Source: Saprospiraceae bacterium
GTDB taxonomy: Bacteria; Bacteroidota; Bacteroidia; Chitinophagales; Saprospiraceae
Assembly: GCA_016710265.1 (NCBI GenBank)
Contig: JADJJL010000001.1
Location: 620,001-684,000 of the forward strand
Length of the DNA: 64,000 bases
Direction of reading: 5' to 3'
The notes beneath the pieces are model-generated. The model made no database searches. It worked only from the letters and a program-made list of their open reading frames with translations, and was not told where the DNA came from. The first letter of the stretch is position 1. Every line of letters begins with the position of its first letter. The translations under genes and the position numbers were made by a program. Shown here in pieces: positions 18,050-26,430 of the stretch.

Positions 18050-18757
18050 ATGAATATGTTTATGAATGCGGATTATATGATATTCAATATTCTAGCACTG
18101 GTGATGTCAGGCGTAGGATATTTGGTGCAAAATGTTTTAAAATCTAAATTTGCCCGTTATTCCGCTATTCCTCTTCGATCAGGTCAATCCGGCAAAGAAA
18201 TAGCAGAAAAGATGTTGAGATATTACAATATCAACGATGTCCGGGTTTTGGAGTCACAGGGTTTTTTAAGCGACCATTATAATCCGGCTGATAAAACGGT
18301 GAACCTAAGTCCGGATGTTTACCATGGTAGATCCATATCTTCTGCTGCTGTCGCTTCCCACGAATGTGGCCACGCGGTGCAGCATGACACTTCTTATGCC
18401 ATGTTACAATTGAGATCAAAATTAGTGCCCGCGGTTAAAGTAGCCAGCATGGCTCAACAATATCTATTGTTGTTTGCATTTATGTTGGCCAATACTTTCC
18501 CATCACTTTTATTGGTTACGATTATTGCTTTTATGATCACTACACTTTTTAGTATCATAACTTTACCTGTCGAATTTGATGCGAGTAACAGGGCCTTGGT
18601 GTGGCTCAATGAAACCGGATCTACACAGGGAGAAGAATATGAAGGTGCCAAAGATGCTCTAAAATGGGCTGCCATGACCTATGTAGCGGCTGCTTTATCC
18701 TCATTGGTGATGTTGGTTTTCTTGATATTAAGGTACATGGGTTCATCCAGAGATTAA
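18050..18757 (+). CDS. Zinc-dependent membrane peptidase, YugP-like (Zn_peptidase_2)
   Basis: A membrane-embedded putative metallopeptidase of the YugP family; substrate unknown. An N-terminal helix (about residues 8-28) is followed by a domain with the zinc motif HECGH (H104, E105, H108, in SHECGHAVQH). Further hydrophobic segments occur around 140-185 and 208-228, with LPVEFDASNRAL between them, where Glu is the likely third zinc ligand as in related families. At 235 residues it is the usual size. It stands between serS and frr. Confidence 0.9.
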   Translation: MNMFMNADYMIFNILALVMSGVGYLVQNVLKSKFARYSAIPLRSGQSGKEIAEKMLRYYNINDVRVLESQGFLSDHYNPADKTVNLSPDVYHGRSISSAAVASHECGHAVQHDTSYAMLQLRSKLVPAVKVASMAQQYLLLFAFMLANTFPSLLLVTIIAFMITTLFSIITLPVEFDASNRALVWLNETGSTQGEEYEGAKDALKWAAMTYVAAALSSLVMLVFLILRYMGSSRD

Positions 18758-18817
18758 ATTTTTGCGGATTGAATAATAGGTATTTCTTTAATTTGCACCA
18801 CATTTAATCATTTCGAT

Positions 18818-19381
18818 ATGTCATTAGAACTTGAGCAACAGTTTAAACACGCACGTCAGGAATTTGAAAAAGCGCTGGATCATTTACAAAAAGAACTTCA
18901 AAGAGTCCGTACGGGTAAAGCTTCCACCAATCTGACCGATGGTATCTTAGTCAACTATTACGGTTCACCGACCCCCATAAATCAGATAGCAAATGTGGGA
19001 CTAGCCGATGCAAGAACCATCACCATCACTCCTTGGGAAAAGAAGATCATTGGAGAAATAGAGCAAGCCATATTTGCTGCCAATCTTGGGATCACACCTC
19101 AGAACGATGGCGAAATGATCCGGATTAGCATTCCTCCATTAACCGAAGAACGCAGAAAGGAATACGTCAAGCAGGCAAAACATTATGGTGAAGAAGGCAA
19201 AATTAGCATTCGTTCCATCCGTCACAAGATTCTAGATTTCATTAAAAAAGAACAAAAGAATGGTCTTTCAGAAGACCTAGCCAAAGCCAAAGAAATCGAC
19301 ATCCAAAATTTGGTGAACGACTTCAGTTCTAAAATTGATAAAATCATCGAACACAAGGAAAAGGAAATAATGACGGTGTAG
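18818..19381 (+). CDS. frr: Ribosome recycling factor
   Basis: Releases ribosomes from mRNA after termination, together with EF-G. The 187-residue length and the conserved segments RVRTGKAS, YYGSPTPINQIANV, ITPWEK, NLGITPQNDGEMIRISIPPLTEERRKEYVKQAK and the C-terminal coiled helix are all standard. No pyrH gene lies next to it, although that is the common arrangement elsewhere. Confidence 0.97.
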   Translation: MSLELEQQFKHARQEFEKALDHLQKELQRVRTGKASTNLTDGILVNYYGSPTPINQIANVGLADARTITITPWEKKIIGEIEQAIFAANLGITPQNDGEMIRISIPPLTEERRKEYVKQAKHYGEEGKISIRSIRHKILDFIKKEQKNGLSEDLAKAKEIDIQNLVNDFSSKIDKIIEHKEKEIMTV

Positions 19382-19577
19382 TCTGAGTCCTTTCGTTTTT
19401 TTATTTGGAGAATTAAAATATGCTTTGAAAGTTTTATCTATTAGATAAAAAGTCAAGGTTTTGATTTAGCTTGGTTCATTAAAGTTGGTATAATTATCAA
19501 TAAGCATTACTCTAAAGAATTTAATACCCAAAGATAAATTTAACGGTTTTGAACATTGTGTATAATAATGTAGAGTA

Positions 19578-20123
19578 ATGGAAAGTGTTGATATTCAGTT
19601 TTTTGAAAAAAAGAAATTAATTGAAATTTTAAAGGAATTTTTAGAAGTGGCAATTAATACTGGAATGGACTATAAAATTAGTTTAATAGATGATGACGCT
19701 AATTTATGTTTTGAAATTCCTGATTCTTTAAAAAAACAAAGTAATCGGATCATTCCAGATAATGAAACACCCAGATTGAGATTTTCATTCTTCAATGACG
19801 ATATTAATGAAATTAGAATGAATAGATCTCAACCTATACAAAATCACCAATTTGACAGCATTGGAATATATTCTTGGGATCCACTTTTAATATTACTTTT
19901 TGTTAATAATTTACATAAACAATACCCTTGTTTTAAATTTATTAATTGCAATCAAATTGAAATTCCTATTAAATTACTTTTGAAAAATCTCGAGGAAAGG
20001 AATAGTGCATTTATGTTCGGATACATAAATGAGTCAGGGGATGGTTATATTGAATTGCCAGACTATCATTCAAAATTCATTATAAAAGAAGAAAAATATT
20101 TTAAATTTCTTAAAATTTTGTAA
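19578..20123 (+). CDS. Orphan hypothetical protein of unusually AT-rich composition
   Basis: I do not recognise this 181-residue protein. It is a soluble, alternating helix/strand sequence with no signal peptide, membrane segment or catalytic motif; a hydrophobic central stretch (SWDPLLILLFVNNL) is probably buried. The codons are more AT-rich than the neighbours, with many AAA/ATT/TTA, and it sits beside repeats and a transposase. That hints at acquisition by transfer (inference). It could be a small defence or immunity-type protein, but nothing in the sequence shows that. Confidence 0.6.
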   Translation: MESVDIQFFEKKKLIEILKEFLEVAINTGMDYKISLIDDDANLCFEIPDSLKKQSNRIIPDNETPRLRFSFFNDDINEIRMNRSQPIQNHQFDSIGIYSWDPLLILLFVNNLHKQYPCFKFINCNQIEIPIKLLLKNLEERNSAFMFGYINESGDGYIELPDYHSKFIIKEEKYFKFLKIL

Positions 20124-20483
20124 AGCTTTGTGCCTTAATGTCTTTGTGGCAAGAGTACAATGTTTAGTTTCAAAATTGGTTGTTCTGTCTATTTCACATG
20201 AAACTTTTTATTGAGAGAAAATTACATTAATTGGCCACCAAGGCACTAAGCTAATCGATGAGTGCTAAGTTTTCAATGTAAGTATCTACTTTAATACGTG
20301 AGTATTTCTTTGTGAACCTTGGTGACTTCGTGGCTTATTAAAATTTTTTTTAAAGGTTTTCTCAATGAAAATGATGATCAGAAATTTTTTATTGATACAA
20401 CATGTTCAAGCTGAACTGAATTCACTATTTTAGAAAATCACGGAAAATACACTTAATTAAATTATATAAACGGTAGTGATAAA
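20124..20483. repeat. Gene-free stretch with degenerate CTTnGTGnCTTnGTGGC-type repeats
   Basis: No gene is visible. The words TTTGTGCCTTAATGTCTTTG (20127-20146) and, in the same orientation, a TTTGTGAACCTTGGTGACTTCGTGGC-like copy (20309 onward) share a pattern; GGCCACCAAGGCACTAAG at about 20233-20250 is an inverted relative. Such short elements are scattered in many bacterial genomes. Their role here is unknown. Confidence 0.5.
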
Positions 20484-20891
20484 ACTCCGCTAGGCGTAGG
20501 CTGAGCCTACGTCTCAGTGTTGTCATGGCTTTGCCATGAAACTTGGCACTAATGTTGATTTGTATTAACTTCGCATACTATGAGTACAGGATATCAAATA
20601 TATGATAATTCAGGATCATACTCCGCTAGGCGTAGGCTGTGCCTACGTCTCAGTGTTGCGATGGCTTTGCCATGAATCTTGGCACTAATGTTGATTTGTA
20701 TAAACTTTGCATACTATGAGTACAGGATATCAAATATATGATAAATCAGGATCATACTCCGCTAGGCGTAGGCTGTGCCTACGTCTCAGTGTTGCGATGG
20801 CTTTGCCATGAAACTTAGCACTAATGTTGATTTGTATAAACTTTGCATACTATGAGTACAGGATATCAAATATATGATAAATCAGGATCAT
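20484..20891 (+). repeat. Three 136-bp tandem units carrying a REP palindrome plus the transposase start
   Basis: Units are 20484-20619, 20620-20755 and 20756-20891; the period is exactly 136. Each begins with ACTCCGCTAGGCGTAGG followed by the palindromic arm GCCTACGTC, then a second hairpin (ATGGCTTTGCCAT; partly altered in unit 1), an AT-rich stretch, and ATGAGTACAGGATATC, which is the start of the transposase gene. The ATGs are at 20580, 20716 and 20852. Only the last continues into the full gene; the first two run into the next REP and stop after 31 codons. Units 2 and 3 are nearly identical; unit 1 is the most diverged. Confidence 0.92.
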
Positions 20892-21400
20892 ACTTTCTTA
20901 CCTTTCAGGTGGTGGATTGGGTAGATGTATTTACCAGAAAAGTGTATAGAGATATCGTATTACAAAGTTTGGATTATTGTCGAAAACATAAAGGACTACA
21001 GTTATGGGCTTATGTCATCATGTCAAATCATGTTCATGCGATATTTAGTGCGGCAAATGGTAATCTGCCTGATATTGTTAGAGATTTTAAACGCCATACT
21101 GCGACAAAGATATTAAAAGAGATAAAAGAATCAAGTGAAAGTCGGAAAGATTGGATGTTAAAGAGATTTGAATTTGCTGCAAAAAGCCACAAAAGGAATA
21201 GTGAATTGCAATTTTGGACTCATGAGAATCACGCTATTGAACTAGTTAGTCATGCGTTTTCCTGCCAAAAAATGGCTTACATTCATGAAAATCCGGTAAG
21301 AAGTGGTTTGGTGGAGAAAGCAGAAGATTGGATGTACAGTAGTCAGCGAAATTATAGTGGATTAGAATGTTTAATTGAAATAGATATAGCAGATATTTGA
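20852..21400 (+). CDS. REP-associated tyrosine transposase (Y1/HUH family)
   Basis: A single-strand DNA transposase of the IS200/RAYT class that recognises hairpins. The HUH motif is NHVHAIF (H60, H62), and the tyrosine region is YIHENPVRSGLV (candidate nucleophile Tyr143) followed by the family's EDWMYSSQRNYSG. The 182-residue length is normal. The ATG at 20852 is chosen because the same ATG is conserved in the upstream units; a TTG three codons earlier is also open. The gene looks intact, with no frameshift, so it may be active. Confidence 0.93.
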   Translation: MSTGYQIYDKSGSYFLTFQVVDWVDVFTRKVYRDIVLQSLDYCRKHKGLQLWAYVIMSNHVHAIFSAANGNLPDIVRDFKRHTATKILKEIKESSESRKDWMLKRFEFAAKSHKRNSELQFWTHENHAIELVSHAFSCQKMAYIHENPVRSGLVEKAEDWMYSSQRNYSGLECLIEIDIADI

Positions 21401-21445
21401 TAGATTTGGTTTTTCAATTTCAAATTAAAAATTTGGTATCGCAAA

Positions 21446-21552
21446 GACGTAGGCACAGCCTACGCCTAGCGGGGAACTTGTGCCATCTTCTTTCATCCTC
21501 TTTTGATGGCGCAAGTTTCAAGCTTAAGCTTGACAAGTTCCACTTGTGCCAT
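21446..21552. repeat. Inverted REP copy and hairpins between convergent genes
   Basis: Bases 21446-21472 are the inverted REP. Bases 21475-21487 (AACTTGTGCCATC) pair with 21505-21517 (one G-T pair). Bases 21518-21533 are a perfect 16-bp palindrome, TCAAGCTTAAGCTTGA. ACTTGTGCCAT recurs at 21476-21486 and 21542-21552. Lying between the 3' ends of the transposase and tonB genes, this block may also act as a bidirectional terminator. Confidence 0.8.
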
Positions 21553-21565
21553 ATTCATACTTATT

Positions 21566-22417
21566 TTACCTGCCGATAAAAACCACCGGCAGTGTATACT
21601 GAACCCTCACTGGAAGCTGTCCTTTTTGCAAACCCGGAGACCAACGCTGATTCATATTGTTCATCATTTCCACCACCCTTCGTGCTTCTGCGCCACAACC
21701 ATCTCCAATGTCTTCCAGAATTTTTACATCGGATACATAGCCATTTTTTTCAACGATAAATTGTACAAGCACCGTGCCTTCTGTTTTATTTTTTAATGCT
21801 AGCGCGGGATATCTAAGATTGTATTTTAAAAAATCTCTCAGCTTTTTATCCGAACATTTTTTTCGATCAGCATACTTTAATTCTACTTGATCACAACCCG
21901 GAAATAAAGGCATATTGCTTACAAATCCAAAAATTTCATCTCCTGTTCCTGTGCCTGTTTCAGCTTTTCCTGAATTTCCTTCTTCCTGAACGTTATCTTC
22001 TATTTCTTTTTGATCAGTTTTTTCTTCGACGGGATTTTCCTTGGTGACCTTGGGAGTTTCAGAAGTTTTTTTGCTCGTTTTTTCTTTGACAGGTTTTATT
22101 TTTTCAGTTTTGACCTCTTCTTTTTTTGCTCCGGCGGGAGGGCCTTTGGCAGGAAGATATTCCGGAAGTTGGTATTCCGCCATCACTAGTTCGTCTGCTG
22201 AGATTGGTGCTTCTTTAAAAATTTTATCAAACAAGATTTTACTAAAAATCAGAACTAAGATAATTAACAATGAAATGACCATAGACCAAAACAAATGTTT
22301 TGGATACTTCTGTCTAAGGATATATGCACCATAATTTTTATTCCTCTTTTCAAAAACGATCTCATTCATTTCCGGATTGGAAGAATGGTTTACGAAAAGA
22401 AAGTTTTTTAGTGACAT
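21566..22417 (-). CDS. TonB-family energy transducer
   Basis: Transmits proton-motive force from an ExbBD complex to outer-membrane receptors. One membrane helix lies at about residues 43-63 after a cytoplasmic N-terminus. A Lys/Glu/Pro-rich linker (about 90-160) spans the periplasm, and residues 195-283 are a TonB C-terminal domain (LRYPALALKNKTEGTVLVQFIVEKNGYVSDVKILEDIG to LPVRVQYTLPVVF). Bacteroidota genomes carry many such paralogs. It is the last gene of the citrate synthase-gcvH-VanZ-tonB run; no exbB or exbD is present. Confidence 0.92.
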   Translation of the reverse strand: MSLKNFLFVNHSSNPEMNEIVFEKRNKNYGAYILRQKYPKHLFWSMVISLLIILVLIFSKILFDKIFKEAPISADELVMAEYQLPEYLPAKGPPAGAKKEEVKTEKIKPVKEKTSKKTSETPKVTKENPVEEKTDQKEIEDNVQEEGNSGKAETGTGTGDEIFGFVSNMPLFPGCDQVELKYADRKKCSDKKLRDFLKYNLRYPALALKNKTEGTVLVQFIVEKNGYVSDVKILEDIGDGCGAEARRVVEMMNNMNQRWSPGLQKGQLPVRVQYTLPVVFIGR

Positions 22418-22461
22418 ATGCTCTAGTACAACGGAAAATGGTGTTTATTGGTGCAATGTGT

Positions 22462-22863
22462 TCAATTGAAAATTTTCTTTAGCTTTTGATGTCCAAAACC
22501 ACCTAAAATAATTCCAATGGTATTGGCCATTTGATCAAAAAGATCAAAAATTCGTCCATGCCCAGCCATACTTTGAAAATATTCAAGTGCCAAGCCCATG
22601 GTAAAAAGGCCAAAGTACACCAATAGGTTCCATTTTAATGAACGATTTTTGTTAGAAAGATCCAACAAAAAGCAAAAAGTGGCTGATCCGTAAAAACTGA
22701 TATGCCCCAGTTTATCTATCTGTAACCACTCCGAAAAATTTAATTTTGGAATGGATGCGCTAGGAAGTAAGGATAAAACTAAAATGCAAAAGACAAGCCA
22801 CCATGCCAATAAGCCGGCCCTTTGTCGAATAAAATTTATAAATCCGGAGTAAACCGGTGACAT
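22462..22863 (-). CDS. VanZ-like membrane protein
   Basis: A 133-residue integral membrane protein with four hydrophobic segments and the VanZ-like pattern: FSEWLQIDKLGHISFYGSATFCFLL, then GLALEYFQSMAGHGRIFDLFDQMANTIGIILG. The family is named for a teicoplanin-resistance accessory protein, but most members have no known function and resistance should not be inferred here. The ATG directly abuts the gcvH stop, so they are translated from one message. A gcvH-vanZ-tonB order recurs in Bacteroidota as far as I recall. Confidence 0.9.
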   Translation of the reverse strand: MSPVYSGFINFIRQRAGLLAWWLVFCILVLSLLPSASIPKLNFSEWLQIDKLGHISFYGSATFCFLLDLSNKNRSLKWNLLVYFGLFTMGLALEYFQSMAGHGRIFDLFDQMANTIGIILGGFGHQKLKKIFN

Positions 22864-23256
22864 TTATTTACCTACCAAATTGGTGTAGGTCGCCACATCC
22901 AGAAGTTGATCCAATTCTGAAAGATTGGTCAATTCTATTTTTACAATCCATCCTTTTCCAAAAGGATCTGTGTTGATCAAAGTCGGGTCGTTGCCTACTT
23001 TTTCGTCCAAATCTGGATTAAATTCCAGAATAGTGCCGGAAACAGGCATATATAGGTCTGAAGTAGTCTTCACAGCCTCTACAGTTCCAAAAATTTCATC
23101 CTTTGCAACAGTTTCTCCTACGGTATCAACTTCTACATAAACGATATCTCCTAATTCTGACTGAGCAAAATCAGAAATACCAATGTACGCTTGATTACCT
23201 TCTATTCGGATCCACTCGTGTTCTTTGGTGTATTTTACATTTTCGGCAAATTGCAT
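22864..23256 (-). CDS. gcvH: Glycine cleavage system H protein
   Basis: Carries the lipoyl arm that shuttles the aminomethyl group in glycine breakdown between the P, T and L proteins. The lipoylation site is in GTVEAVKTTSDLYMPVSG (Lys63), and YTKEHEWIRIEG and GISDFAQSELGDIVYVEVDTVG are standard. The 130 residues are typical. It lies 15 bases after the citrate synthase stop. The other gcv genes are not in the window; lipoyl synthase (lipA), needed for its cofactor, is at 37 kb. Confidence 0.97.
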   Translation of the reverse strand: MQFAENVKYTKEHEWIRIEGNQAYIGISDFAQSELGDIVYVEVDTVGETVAKDEIFGTVEAVKTTSDLYMPVSGTILEFNPDLDEKVGNDPTLINTDPFGKGWIVKIELTNLSELDQLLDVATYTNLVGK

Positions 23257-23271
23257 CTTTAAATGGTTTTA

Positions 23272-24585
23272 TTAGTTTGAAGAATTCTGAATAAATTTTT
23301 TAATTTCTTCGGTCGTCAAGGACTTTGGTCTTTCCAAAGGTAGATTCAACGCGCGATCCCAACACAAATGGGCCAATACTCCCAAAGACCTCGAAACTCC
23401 AAATAGGACCGTGTAAAAATTGTGTTGCGTGAAGCCAAAATGCTCTAACAAAGCTCCGGAATGTGCATCTACATTGGGCCATGGGTTTTTGACCTTACCC
23501 AAACTTCCGAGAATATCAGGAACGACTTCGAAAACATTCCAAACGATTTTCACCATAGGATCATCTGCACAATGTTTTTTAGCAAATTCCATTTGGGCTA
23601 TAAAACGCGGATCGGCTACTCTGAGTACAGCATGGCCATATCCTGGAACCACGATCCCTTGAGATAAAGTTGTTCTTACGTAATCTGCAATCTGAGATTT
23701 GCTTGGGTTGTTAGTGCCCAAATCACGAATCATATCATAGATCCAATCCATCACTTCCTGGTTGGCCAGTCCATGCAAGGGTCCTGCCAAAGCATTCATA
23801 CCTGCAGACAATGATAAATATGCGTCACTGAGGGTAGATCCGACCAAATGCACCGTGTGTGCAGATGCATTACCGCCTTCGTGGTCTGAATGGATGGTCA
23901 AATAAAGCCTCATCAAATCTTTAAACTCTGTCGAGTCATAACCCATCATATAAGCAAAATTGGCACTCCAGTCTAAATCCCTGTTAGGTCGGATGATGTC
24001 TTTATTGCAAAATGCTTTGCGGTATATATAGGCAGCCACAATGGGAACCTTAGATATCAGATTCATGGAATCTTCATAGGTCACATCCCAATACTGGGAC
24101 TTTGGCATTCCTTCACTATATTTTTGAACAAAAAGGCTTTCGCACTGCATGGCCATGATGGCAATACTAAATTGGGTCATTGGATGAATGCTGTCATCCA
24201 TACTGTCGATCGTCGCAATTACATGGTCCGGGACTACAGACCTTCTCATCCATTCGCGACTTAACCATCTGACTTCATCATCTGTGGGAAATTCTCCAGT
24301 CATCATTAGCCAAAAAAGTCCTTCCGGCAAGGGTTCTGTAGCTCCATCTATGCAGGGAAGTTTATCTCTTAATTCAGGAATAGAATATCCTCTAAAGCGA
24401 ATCCCTTCCAGTGAATCCAAAGAGGATGTTTCCCAAATCATTGATTTGATGCCTCTCATACCCCCATACACTTGCTCGATCTGAACAGTGTCTATAATTT
24501 TTGTACCGTGCTCCTTAACCAATGCTTTTATTTCCTCGGCGGCGGCTGTAAACTTAATCTTAAATAATTCTTTTAATCTGTCCAT
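23272..24585 (-). CDS. Citrate synthase, eukaryote-like (mitochondrial-type) form
   Basis: Condenses acetyl-CoA with oxaloacetate at the entry of the TCA cycle. Catalytic regions are clear: PLHGLANQEV (first His), VPGYGHAVLRVADPRF (second His) and NVDAHSGALLEHFG (Asp). The N-terminal part (GIRFRGYSIPELRDKLP, PEGLFWLMMTGEFPT) and overall sequence follow the mitochondrial-type lineage rather than the hexameric GltA type usual in Gram-negatives; a few Bacteroidota have this form. At 437 residues the length agrees. It leads the citrate synthase-gcvH-VanZ-tonB operon. Confidence 0.94.
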   Translation of the reverse strand: MDRLKELFKIKFTAAAEEIKALVKEHGTKIIDTVQIEQVYGGMRGIKSMIWETSSLDSLEGIRFRGYSIPELRDKLPCIDGATEPLPEGLFWLMMTGEFPTDDEVRWLSREWMRRSVVPDHVIATIDSMDDSIHPMTQFSIAIMAMQCESLFVQKYSEGMPKSQYWDVTYEDSMNLISKVPIVAAYIYRKAFCNKDIIRPNRDLDWSANFAYMMGYDSTEFKDLMRLYLTIHSDHEGGNASAHTVHLVGSTLSDAYLSLSAGMNALAGPLHGLANQEVMDWIYDMIRDLGTNNPSKSQIADYVRTTLSQGIVVPGYGHAVLRVADPRFIAQMEFAKKHCADDPMVKIVWNVFEVVPDILGSLGKVKNPWPNVDAHSGALLEHFGFTQHNFYTVLFGVSRSLGVLAHLCWDRALNLPLERPKSLTTEEIKKFIQNSSN

Positions 24586-24630
24586 TGGACTTCAATTTCT
24601 CGGATGATAAATCTATTTTGAAAAACGCGG

Positions 24631-24638
24631 CAAAGCTA
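24631..24638 (-). promoter_or_regulatory. Candidate -7 element of the citrate synthase operon
   Basis: Minus-strand TAGCTTTG (TAnnTTTG match), 45 bases upstream of the citrate synthase ATG. No clean -33 TTTG at the expected distance. Confidence 0.35.
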
Positions 24639-24784
24639 TTGATTTTTATGGGAATAATGTTTAAATTAAAAAAGTTTCAAACATTTTTTCTACCTTATAA
24701 AGACAACCAAAGTGTAGCTAAGTTTAGAATCCTTCATATCTGGTTAATAATTATATAAAGAATAACTGGAAATAATAATTGGAC

Positions 24785-24792
24785 TACCTTTG
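24785..24792 (+). promoter_or_regulatory. Candidate -7 element of pckA
   Basis: TACCTTTG matches TAnnTTTG and lies 34 bases before the chosen pckA ATG at 24827. This is a further reason to reject the in-frame TTG at 24779, which would lie upstream of the likely transcription start. Confidence 0.45.
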
Positions 24793-24826
24793 CACCACCA
24801 TTTTCGAATATCAAAACTCGAACCGT

Positions 24827-26428
24827 ATGAATTTACATGGAGTCGTTCCACCAAATGCTCAGTTAGAAACAACAGGTATAAGCTCTACAGGGAACGTTTA
24901 TGCCAACTTAAGTCCCTCAGAATTAGTTCAAATAAGTTTGGAAAGAAACCTCGGTACCTTAAGTGATACAGGTGCTTTAATGATAGAAACAGGAGAATTT
25001 ACAGGTCGTTCTCCTCAGGACAAATTTACAGTGGAAGATGAACTGACCAGGGATTCTGTGGACTGGAACCAATTCAACCAAAAATTTCCGAAAGACAAGT
25101 TTGAGCAATTGCGCTTAAAAATGATCGATTACTTGAATGGACGAGATATTTTTCTACAAGACAATTTTGCTTGCGCCCACCCAAATTACAGAATCGGGGT
25201 TCGGGTGGTGGCTGAATTACCTTGGAGTGCCCAGTTTGCTTCCAATATGTTCATCATCCCAACTGCAGAGGAATTAGTTCATTTTACACCGGACTGGACC
25301 ATCTACAATGCTCCGGGATTTAGGGCCAATCCTTCCGAAGATGGAACTAGACAACACAATTTTAGCATCATTGATTTTTCCAGAAAGATCATTTTAATAG
25401 GTGGTTCAGGATATACCGGGGAAATTAAAAAATCCATTTTCACCATCCTTAATTTTGAATTGCCTTGGCAAAAAAATGTTCTTTCCATGCATTGTTCTGC
25501 CAACATTGGAAAAGAAGGAGATACCACCGTGTTTTTTGGATTGAGCGGTACCGGAAAAACCACTTTGTCTGCGGATCCTGAACGTATGTTGATCGGGGAC
25601 GACGAACACGGTTGGGCGGATGATGGGGTATTTAATTTTGAAGGAGGTTGTTATGCAAAATGCATTGACCTAACCGAAGAAAAGGAACCAGATATTTTTA
25701 AAGCCATAAAATCCGGCGCCATTTTGGAAAACATCACTTGTTATCCAAATACAGTAAAACCGGATTATTCCAATTGTACCATCACTGAAAATACAAGAGT
25801 CTCATATCCCATCGATCATATCAGAAATGCCATCAATCCTTCCAGAGGAGGCCATCCCAAAAATATCGTCTTTCTCACTTGTGATGCATATGGTATTCTT
25901 CCTCCCATTTCAAAATTGACCACTGCTCAGGCCATGTACCACTTTATTTCGGGGTATACTGCGAAGGTAGCAGGAACGGAAGCTGGAGTTACTGAACCAA
26001 AAGCCACCTTTTCTGCATGTTTTGGTGCTCCATTCATTCCCCTGCATCCTACTTATTATGCAAAAATGCTCGGTGAGCGAATTGAAAAATACAAACCACA
26101 AATTTGGTTGGTGAACACCGGTTGGACCGGAGGGCCTTATGGCGTTGGCTCCAGGATGAAACTAAATTATACGCGTGCAATGATTAGCGCTGCCTTGGCT
26201 GGTCAATTGGATCATGCAAATTACAATACCCACGAAGTATTTGGCCTACATTTTCCTGAGTCTTGCCCGGGTGTTCCTGAGGGTATATTGGACCCTTCCT
26301 CTACTTGGGAAAATAAAGAAGAATATTTACTGAAAGCAAAGGCACTAGCTGAACTTTTCAACAAGAATTTTGAAAAATACAAAGGTAAAGCTTCAGAAGA
26401 TATTATAGCTGCAAGTCCCAGAGTATAA
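24827..26428 (+). CDS. pckA: Phosphoenolpyruvate carboxykinase (ATP)
   Basis: Converts oxaloacetate plus ATP to phosphoenolpyruvate, the first committed step of gluconeogenesis. Landmarks are ETGEFTGRSPQDKF, the phosphate-binding FFGLSGTGKTTLSAD (kinase-1a) and DDEHGWADDGVFNFEGGCYAK (kinase-2), then the NTGWTGGPYGVGSRM loop near the C-terminus. From ATG 24827 it is 533 residues, normal for the ATP-dependent form. An upstream TTG (24779) extends the frame but precedes the candidate promoter. It is divergent from citrate synthase, so both oxaloacetate-using enzymes share one intergenic region. Confidence 0.97.
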   Translation: MNLHGVVPPNAQLETTGISSTGNVYANLSPSELVQISLERNLGTLSDTGALMIETGEFTGRSPQDKFTVEDELTRDSVDWNQFNQKFPKDKFEQLRLKMIDYLNGRDIFLQDNFACAHPNYRIGVRVVAELPWSAQFASNMFIIPTAEELVHFTPDWTIYNAPGFRANPSEDGTRQHNFSIIDFSRKIILIGGSGYTGEIKKSIFTILNFELPWQKNVLSMHCSANIGKEGDTTVFFGLSGTGKTTLSADPERMLIGDDEHGWADDGVFNFEGGCYAKCIDLTEEKEPDIFKAIKSGAILENITCYPNTVKPDYSNCTITENTRVSYPIDHIRNAINPSRGGHPKNIVFLTCDAYGILPPISKLTTAQAMYHFISGYTAKVAGTEAGVTEPKATFSACFGAPFIPLHPTYYAKMLGERIEKYKPQIWLVNTGWTGGPYGVGSRMKLNYTRAMISAALAGQLDHANYNTHEVFGLHFPESCPGVPEGILDPSSTWENKEEYLLKAKALAELFNKNFEKYKGKASEDIIAASPRV

Positions 26429-26430
26429 TA

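Larger units (their letters stand above)
20484..21552 (+). mobile_element. RAYT (REP-associated tyrosine transposase) element with inverted REP ends
   Basis: The element consists of the tandem REP/leader units, the transposase gene, and an inverted REP copy downstream. The 27 bases at 21446-21472 are the exact reverse complement of the REP core in units 2 and 3 (20623-20649, 20759-20785). Extra palindromes follow. RAYT genes flanked by inverted REPs are the presumed parents of REP families. Exact ends are uncertain. Confidence 0.8.

Noticed and set aside
20484..20891. CRISPR-like array
   Set aside because: The 136-bp units are contiguous with no unique spacers, and each contains the transposase start.
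22462..22863. VanZ-like gene taken as a glycopeptide-resistance determinant
   Set aside because: VanZ-like proteins are widespread and mostly unrelated to resistance, and no other van genes are present.
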